From Oscillospiraceae bacterium (lineage in GTDB: Bacteria > Bacillota > Clostridia > Oscillospirales > Oscillospiraceae), in NCBI GenBank assembly GCA_024404215.1, contig JAKSQI010000012.1, positions 1 through 17,380 on the forward strand: DNA of 17,380 nucleotides, written 5' to 3'. Below are positions 12,919 through 17,380 of the stretch, one piece after another. Positions within the stretch are counted from its first letter, which is position 1; every line of letters starts with the position of its first letter. Below the pieces are notes generated by a model, which was not told the origin of the DNA, made no database searches, and worked only from the letters and a program-made list of their open reading frames with translations. A program made the translations under genes and the position numbers.

Positions 12919-13823
12919 ACACCTCCGTCACTTTGTGCGGGCTGCCCATGGACAACCCCATTATTCCCGCCAGCGGAACCTTTGGCTTCGGTTACGAATT
13001 TGCCGATTGGTACGACATTAACCTGCTGGGTACCTTCAGCTTTAAGGGCACCACCCGGGAACCCCGTTACGGCAATCCTACCCCCCGCATTGCAGAAACT
13101 GCTTCCGGCATGCTGAACTCTGTGGGTCTGCAGAACCCCGGCGTTCACGCCGTTATCGCAGAAGAGCTGCCCCGGCTGAAAAAGGTTTTCCACAAGCCGG
13201 TTATGGCCAATGTCAGCGGCTTCTCGGAGGAGGACTATGTCTATACCTGCCAGTTGCTGGACAAGGAGCCTCAGGTAGGCTGGCTGGAGGTTAACATCAG
13301 CTGCCCCAATGTACACAACGGCGGCATGAGCTTCGGCACCCTGCCGGAATCTGCCATGGCTATCACAAAAGCCGTTAAGGCCGTTACCACCAAGCCAGTT
13401 ATCATGAAGCTAAGCCCCAATGTAACGGACATTGCCTCTATTGCCAAGGCCTGTGAGGAGGGCGGCGCCGACGGCATCAGCCTGATTAACACGCTGATGG
13501 GCATGCGTCTGGACCTGAAAAAACGCAAGCCCCTGCTGGCCAATGTAACCGGCGGTATGTCCGGCCCGGCTGTTTTTCCGGTAGCCCTGCGCATGGTATG
13601 GCAGGTATACAATGCCGTGTCCATTCCCATTGTTGGTTTGGGCGGCGTCTCCTCTGCCGAGGATGTGATTGAAATGATGCTGGCCGGCGCCACCGCCGTT
13701 CAGGTAGGTGCCGCCAACCTGGTTGACCCTTATGCCTGCAAAACCATTCTGGAGGATCTCCCCCGGGTGATGGAGCAGTTGAAAATTGACAGTCTGTCTG
13801 AAATTATAGGAGGTGCCCACTGA
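12912..13823 (+). CDS. pyrD: Dihydroorotate dehydrogenase, class 1B catalytic subunit
   Basis: A 303-residue FMN barrel enzyme oxidising dihydroorotate to orotate. Class 1B is shown by the catalytic cysteine in NISCPNVHNGG (Cys131, matching Cys130 of the L. lactis enzyme) and by the adjacent pyrK; class 2 enzymes have Ser here and a membrane helix, both absent. Other marks are SFKGTT with Lys45, NVSGF (100-104), Lys166 in IMKLSPN, the FMN loop GGMSGPAVFP (214-223) and VGLGGV (241-246). GAGGAAAT lies just before the ATG. Its start overlaps the pyrK end and its TGA overlaps the pyrF ATG (TGATG), so the heteromer is made from coupled cistrons. Confidence 0.98.
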   Translation: MVNTSVTLCGLPMDNPIIPASGTFGFGYEFADWYDINLLGTFSFKGTTREPRYGNPTPRIAETASGMLNSVGLQNPGVHAVIAEELPRLKKVFHKPVMANVSGFSEEDYVYTCQLLDKEPQVGWLEVNISCPNVHNGGMSFGTLPESAMAITKAVKAVTTKPVIMKLSPNVTDIASIAKACEEGGADGISLINTLMGMRLDLKKRKPLLANVTGGMSGPAVFPVALRMVWQVYNAVSIPIVGLGGVSSAEDVIEMMLAGATAVQVGAANLVDPYACKTILEDLPRVMEQLKIDSLSEIIGGAH

Positions 13824-14521
13824 TGGGAAAAGACGTTATCATTGCCTGTGACTTTGAAAGCCGGGAAAAGCTAATGGGCTTTCTGGACAACTTCCGGGAG
13901 GAAAAGCCCTTTTTGAAAATCGGCATGGAGCTGTTCTACGCCATGGGCCCCGAGGTTGTACGAGAGCTGAAGGCCAGAGGCCACAAGATTTTTCTGGACC
14001 TGAAGCTGCACGATATTCCCACCACCGTCAAAAAGGCCATGGCAGTTCTCTCCGGCCTGGATATTGACATGGTCAATGTTCACGCCGCCGGCACCAAGGC
14101 CATGATGGAGGCCGCTTTGGAGGGATTGACCCGAGCCGACGGCAGCCGTCCCCTGCTCATTGCCGTAACCCAGCTAACCTCCACCAGTGAGGAGCGCATG
14201 CAGCAGGAACTGCTGATTCAAGCCAGCCTGCCCGACACCGTTAAGCAGTATGCCAAAAACGCCTGTGACGCCGGTCTGGACGGCGTTGTCTGCAGTCCCC
14301 TGGAGGCAGGCATGGTACACGAGGTCTGCGGTGAAGCTTTTGCCACGGTAACCCCCGGCATTCGCTTTGCCGACAGCAGCAAGGACGATCAGGTTCGCAT
14401 CACTACCCCGGCCCGGGCAAAAGAAATCGGCTCCAACTATATCGTCGTTGGCCGCCCCATTACCCAGGCAGAGGACCCGGTGGCCGCCTATCGCCGCTGC
14501 ATGGCTGAATTTGTTGATTAA
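13823..14521 (+). CDS. pyrF: Orotidine 5'-phosphate decarboxylase
   Basis: A 232-residue enzyme for the last step, OMP to UMP plus CO2. The catalytic tetrad region DLKLHDIPTTV (residues 59-69: Asp59, Lys61, Asp64) is intact, with Lys32 of FLKIGMELFY completing the set. TPGIR and GRPIT near the C-terminus form the phosphate-binding loops of the TIM barrel. Length fits the short bacterial (B. subtilis/E. coli) group. AGGAGGTG precedes the ATG inside the end of pyrD and the cistrons overlap by one base. A 35-base gap separates it from pyrE, the largest spacing in the operon, and holds only a ribosome site. Confidence 0.98.
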   Translation: MGKDVIIACDFESREKLMGFLDNFREEKPFLKIGMELFYAMGPEVVRELKARGHKIFLDLKLHDIPTTVKKAMAVLSGLDIDMVNVHAAGTKAMMEAALEGLTRADGSRPLLIAVTQLTSTSEERMQQELLIQASLPDTVKQYAKNACDAGLDGVVCSPLEAGMVHEVCGEAFATVTPGIRFADSSKDDQVRITTPARAKEIGSNYIVVGRPITQAEDPVAAYRRCMAEFVD

Positions 14522-14556
14522 AAGCAATTTGCTTACATACTATAGGAGGATACGAA

Positions 14557-15195
14557 ATGAAAACTAAAGTTGCAAACGGTCTTCTGTCTATTGGTGCGGT
14601 GTTCTTCCGCCCTGACGAGCCCTTCACCTGGGCCAGCGGCATCAAAAGCCCTGTATACTGCGACAATCGCCTGATTCTGACGGCTCCCGCCGTCCGTGAT
14701 TTGGTTGAAAATGCCATTGCCGAAACCGTAAAACGGGAATACCCGGACTGTCAGGTGCTTATGGGTACCAGCACAGCCGGCATCGCCCATGCTGCCATTG
14801 CCGGCCATATTCTGGGTATGCCCATGGGCTATGTCCGCAGCGGCAACAAGGACCACGGCCGCCAGAACCGCATTGAAGGCAAGCTGGAGGCTGGTGACAA
14901 GGTAGTTATCATTGAAGATTTGATTTCTACTGCCGGCAGTGTACTGGAGGTTGCCGAGGCCCTGAAGGAAGCCGGCGCAGAGGTTCTGGGCATTGTCAGC
15001 ATCTTTACCTACGGCATGAAGAAGGGGCTGGACCGCATGGCCGAGTTTGGCATCCGGAATGTCAGCCTTACCGACTTTGACACCATTGCCAAGGCTGCCG
15101 CTGACAGCGGCTATATCAAGCCTGAGGACATTGCCAGACTGATTGCTTTCCGCAACAACCCCTCTGACGAGAGCTGGATTGGAGCAGGCAAATGA
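14557..15195 (+). CDS. pyrE: Orotate phosphoribosyltransferase
   Basis: A 212-residue enzyme joining orotate and PRPP to give OMP, the substrate of the preceding pyrF product. The PRPP signature VVIIEDLISTAGS (residues 116-128) is complete. The flexible catalytic loop RSGNKDHGRQNRIEG (94-108) carries Lys98 and His100, and FTWASGIKSPVYCDNR is the family N-terminal motif. A strong AGGAGG lies 7 bases before the ATG at 14557, in contrast to the overlapping starts elsewhere in the operon. Its TGA overlaps the pyrB ATG (ATGA). Length is usual for the bacterial family. Confidence 0.98.
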   Translation: MKTKVANGLLSIGAVFFRPDEPFTWASGIKSPVYCDNRLILTAPAVRDLVENAIAETVKREYPDCQVLMGTSTAGIAHAAIAGHILGMPMGYVRSGNKDHGRQNRIEGKLEAGDKVVIIEDLISTAGSVLEVAEALKEAGAEVLGIVSIFTYGMKKGLDRMAEFGIRNVSLTDFDTIAKAAADSGYIKPEDIARLIAFRNNPSDESWIGAGK

Positions 15196-16109
15196 GAAGC
15201 CTGATTGATATCACCGATCTGACGCTGGACGAGATTGACAAGCTGATAGCCACTGCAGAGGCCATCATTGCCAATCCCTCCGACTACAGCAGCAGGTGCG
15301 CCGGCAAGAAGCTGGCTACCCTCTTCTATGAGCCTTCCACCCGCACCCGGCTCAGCTTTGAAGCCGCCATGTATGAATTGGGCGGAAACGTACTGGGCTT
15401 CTCCGATGCCGGCAACAGTTCAGCTGCCAAGGGTGAAAGTGTAGCCGATACGGTTCGTACCGTCAGCTGCTTTGCCGATATCATCGCCATGCGCCACTTT
15501 AAGGAAGGGGCCCCTCTGGTAGCGGCTACCTTTGCCAGCGTGCCGGTTATTAACGCCGGCGACGGCGGTCACAATCACCCCACCCAGACTCTGACAGACC
15601 TACTGACCATCAAGCGGGAGAAGGGACGCCTGGATACACTGACGGTAGGCTGCTGCGGCGACCTGAAATTCGGCCGCACGGTGCACTCTCTCATTTCCGC
15701 CATGAGCCGCTATGCCAATGTCAATTTTGTGCTGATTTCACCGGAAGAGCTGCGGGTTCCTGAAAACGTACGCAGCGAAATTCTGGAACGCAAGGGCGTT
15801 GCTTTTGAAGAGACCACATCCTTGGATGATGCCATGCCCAAGCTGGACATTTTGTACATGACCCGCGTTCAGCGAGAGCGTTTCTTCAACGAGGCCGACT
15901 ATCTGCGCCTGAAGGACAGCTACATTCTGACACCGGAGAAACTGAAAAAGGCAAAGTCTGACCTGACCATCATGCACCCCCTGCCCCGTGTTAACGAAAT
16001 TTCCACTGCCGTGGATAATGACCCCAGAGCCTGCTACTTCAAGCAGGTTCTCAACGGCAAATTCATCCGCATGGCCCTGATTCTTATGCTACTGGAGGCT
16101 GCCCAATGA
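15192..16109 (+). CDS. pyrB: Aspartate carbamoyltransferase, catalytic chain
   Basis: A 305-residue enzyme forming carbamoyl aspartate from carbamoyl phosphate and aspartate, the committed step. Carbamoyl-phosphate-binding motif FYEPSTRTRLSFE (Ser49, Thr50, Arg51, Thr52, Arg53), the swinging loop SSAAKGES with Lys80, Arg101, HNHPTQTLTD (His129, Gln132), and the aspartate-site region MTRVQRERF are all present, as is HPLPRVNEI. With pyrI directly downstream and overlapping (ATGA), the product probably assembles into the E. coli-like holoenzyme of catalytic trimers and regulatory dimers. Its ATG overlaps the pyrE stop. Confidence 0.98.
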   Translation: MRSLIDITDLTLDEIDKLIATAEAIIANPSDYSSRCAGKKLATLFYEPSTRTRLSFEAAMYELGGNVLGFSDAGNSSAAKGESVADTVRTVSCFADIIAMRHFKEGAPLVAATFASVPVINAGDGGHNHPTQTLTDLLTIKREKGRLDTLTVGCCGDLKFGRTVHSLISAMSRYANVNFVLISPEELRVPENVRSEILERKGVAFEETTSLDDAMPKLDILYMTRVQRERFFNEADYLRLKDSYILTPEKLKKAKSDLTIMHPLPRVNEISTAVDNDPRACYFKQVLNGKFIRMALILMLLEAAQ

Positions 16110-16522
16110 TTATCGGTTCTATTAATGACGGCATTGTTATTGACCACATCCCTGCAGGCAAGGGCATGGAGCTTTACCAGTATCTGAATCTGGCTGAGCT
16201 GGAATGCGAGGTTGCCGTAATCAAAAATGCCCCCAGTGAAAAGCTGGGGCGGAAGGACATCATCAAGGTAGCCGAGCCAATTGAGATTAATCTGGATATT
16301 CTGGGCTTTTTCAGCTCCGCCATCACGGTAAACTACATTAAGGATGGCAAAAAGGTGGGCAAAAAGCACCCGGTTATTCCGGAGCAGATTGTGGACATGA
16401 TTCGCTGCAAGAATCCCCGCTGCATCACCTCCATTGAGCAGGAGCTGCCCCAGATTTTTGTCCTTACGGACCGAGACAAGGGCATCTACCGCTGCCGCTA
16501 CTGTGACACCAAGGCCAAATAA
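16106..16522 (+). CDS. pyrI: Aspartate carbamoyltransferase, regulatory chain
   Basis: A 138-residue allosteric subunit, slightly shorter than the about 150-residue E. coli chain. The N-terminal nucleotide domain begins with NDGIVIDHIPAGKG, the conserved regulatory-chain opening, in which the conserved Asp, His and Lys contact CTP/ATP. The C-terminal zinc domain has four cysteines, Cys101 and Cys106 (CKNPRC) and Cys130 and Cys133 (CRYC), that bind the zinc needed to contact PyrB. Its presence implies feedback control of the pathway by nucleotides at the enzyme level. That fits the lack of an evident RNA attenuator ahead of pyrC. Last gene of the operon, followed by a terminator. Confidence 0.97.
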   Translation: MIIGSINDGIVIDHIPAGKGMELYQYLNLAELECEVAVIKNAPSEKLGRKDIIKVAEPIEINLDILGFFSSAITVNYIKDGKKVGKKHPVIPEQIVDMIRCKNPRCITSIEQELPQIFVLTDRDKGIYRCRYCDTKAK

Positions 16523-16527
16523 GCATG

Positions 16528-16566
16528 CAGGCCGTCGGCAAAAGCCGGCGGTCTGTTCTTTTGTTT
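16528..16566 (+). terminator. Terminator of the pyr operon
   Basis: A 12-pair stem (16528-16539 with 16544-16555, including two G-T pairs) closes an AAAA loop, gccgtcggc against gccggcggt, and is followed by ttcttttgttt. It starts 6 bases after the pyrI stop. The T run touches the -35 box of the next gene's promoter. Confidence 0.9.
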
Positions 16567-16592
16567 GACAGAGAGGGTAAATGGGCTATAAT
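16565..16592 (+). promoter_or_regulatory. Promoter of the C39-like gene
   Basis: Consensus TTGACA (16565-16570) and consensus TATAAT (16587-16592) have a 16-base spacer. Transcription would start near 16599, about 44 bases before the chosen ATG. Confidence 0.85.
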
Positions 16593-16642
16593 ACAGGTAG
16601 CTGCCCTTTGGAATGCAGCACCTTACAGAAAGGATACCCGCC

Positions 16643-17317
16643 ATGACTTCTGCTACTCTACAGCACAGACTCCCTGCCGTCACAGAAGACGGCATACGCT
16701 ATGCCGGCGGCAGTCAGCTGCTGCTGAAGGGCTCCGCCCGGGGCGTAGGCTGCGGTCTGGTAGGGGCTGCCTGCCTGCTTCAGTATCTGACTCTGCATCA
16801 CGGCCTTCCGGCCTCCGACTTTCCTGAGCTGGCCTTAGAGAAGCTGGATGGCGACCGCTTCCGTCATCTTTGCCGCCGCTTGCAGTTGCGATATTTGCCC
16901 TTGATTCCCCATTTCGGCATCAATGGCCTTGGCCTGGCCTTCGGGATAAACCTCTTTTTCCGCCACCGCAAAGCTCCCTTCCGCGCCCGCTGGTGCTGCT
17001 CCCGAAAGCATTTTGAACAGCGCCTGTGGGACATGCTGTCCCGGGATGTTCCGGTAATACTGGCCATTGGTCCTAACTTTCCTCTGCTGCTGGGGAAAGA
17101 GAAGCTGCCCTTTTACCGGATGCAGGAAGAGGGCCAAACCAAGGAGGCCTGTCGGGTTAACAGCCACTATGTAATTGCCACCGCCTTTGATGGGGACAGC
17201 ATTACGGTTTCTTCCTGGGGGCGATGGTATCGGATTTCCCTGGAAGAGTACCGCCGATACATGAAAAAAACCAGTCTGCCGTTAGTTACCAATCTTTTAG
17301 AGATATTGCCTGCCTGA
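16643..17317 (+). CDS. Papain/C39-like fold protein of unknown function
   Basis: A 224-residue protein. ATG 16643 is chosen because AAAGGA lies 8-9 bases upstream; an earlier in-frame ATG at 16613 has no ribosome site. The layout recalls peptidase C39-like domains: Cys37 in RGVGCGLVGAACLLQYL stands where C39 enzymes have their nucleophile (CG..A....L), and His175 in NSHYVIATAFDGDSITV matches the catalytic-His strand that leads to a turn. The third residue, usually Asp before Pro/Trp-Gly, appears as Ser191 in SSWGRW, so the catalytic state is uncertain. No signal peptide or membrane segment is visible, so it is probably cytoplasmic. It stands alone between two terminators with a consensus promoter. 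Function not recognised. Confidence 0.82.
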   Translation: MTSATLQHRLPAVTEDGIRYAGGSQLLLKGSARGVGCGLVGAACLLQYLTLHHGLPASDFPELALEKLDGDRFRHLCRRLQLRYLPLIPHFGINGLGLAFGINLFFRHRKAPFRARWCCSRKHFEQRLWDMLSRDVPVILAIGPNFPLLLGKEKLPFYRMQEEGQTKEACRVNSHYVIATAFDGDSITVSSWGRWYRISLEEYRRYMKKTSLPLVTNLLEILPA

Positions 17318-17325
17318 GCAGCTAA

Positions 17326-17360
17326 AAAAGCGCCTGACTTTCAAAAAGTCAAGCGCTTTT
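17326..17360. terminator. Terminator after the C39-like gene
   Basis: AAAAGCGCCTGACTT (17326-17340) pairs with AAGTCAAGCGCTTTT (17346-17360) with one mismatch and a 5-base loop. The A and T ends make it usable in either direction. It starts 9 bases after the stop codon. Confidence 0.85.
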
Positions 17361-17380
17361 CAGCTTATTTAAGGAATCAA

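Overview
The window looks like chromosomal DNA of a low-to-moderate G+C Gram-positive anaerobe of the class Clostridia, probably Oscillospiraceae-like. This is inferred from the agr-type quorum-sensing genes, strong GGAGG ribosome sites, the BcrA-type ABC ATPase, and a PyrK/PyrD class 1B pair together with a PyrB/PyrI pair. No 16S gene or other species marker is present.

Left part (1-7724, all minus strand, relatively A+T-rich). Reading in the direction of transcription there is: an agrD-like peptide gene; agrB; a secreted peptidoglycan-binding protein; a large lipoprotein of unknown function carrying a 16-T homopolymer inside its coding sequence; two ABC-2-type permeases; a canonical ABC ATPase; a second ABC ATPase with degenerate motifs; a secreted, membrane-anchored beta-rich protein; and the start of a further membrane protein that leaves the window at base 1. 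The last six genes are packed with 1-60 base gaps or 4-base overlaps and look like one envelope-directed operon.

Centre (7725-10700, plus strand). A divergent intergenic region separates agrDB from an Xre-type repressor gene, followed by a LytTR response regulator and a GHKL histidine kinase that overlap at a TAATG junction. Together these form a complete agr circuit: AgrD precursor, AgrB processing protease, AgrC sensor and AgrA regulator. The predicted autoinducer has no cysteine. A serine occupies the ring-closing position, so a lactone rather than a thiolactone is predicted. A 35-base direct repeat (30 of 35 identical) lies upstream of the response-regulator promoter and again just downstream of agrB, and may be the regulator's binding site.

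Junction (10561-10828). A terminator follows the kinase, then a bidirectional terminator shared with a minus-strand tRNA-Val(CAC), which has its own strong promoter.

Right part (10864-17360, plus strand, visibly more G+C-rich). A tightly coupled pyrimidine operon pyrC-pyrK-pyrD-pyrF-pyrE-pyrB-pyrI encodes every step of UMP synthesis except carbamoyl phosphate synthesis. It has a short leader with no visible PyrR attenuator. After a terminator, a separate promoter drives a papain/C39-like protein of unknown role, closed by a final hairpin.

The most unusual part is the agr circuit with a Ser-type peptide, placed beside a cell-wall/ABC-transporter module that contains a possible phase-variable tract.
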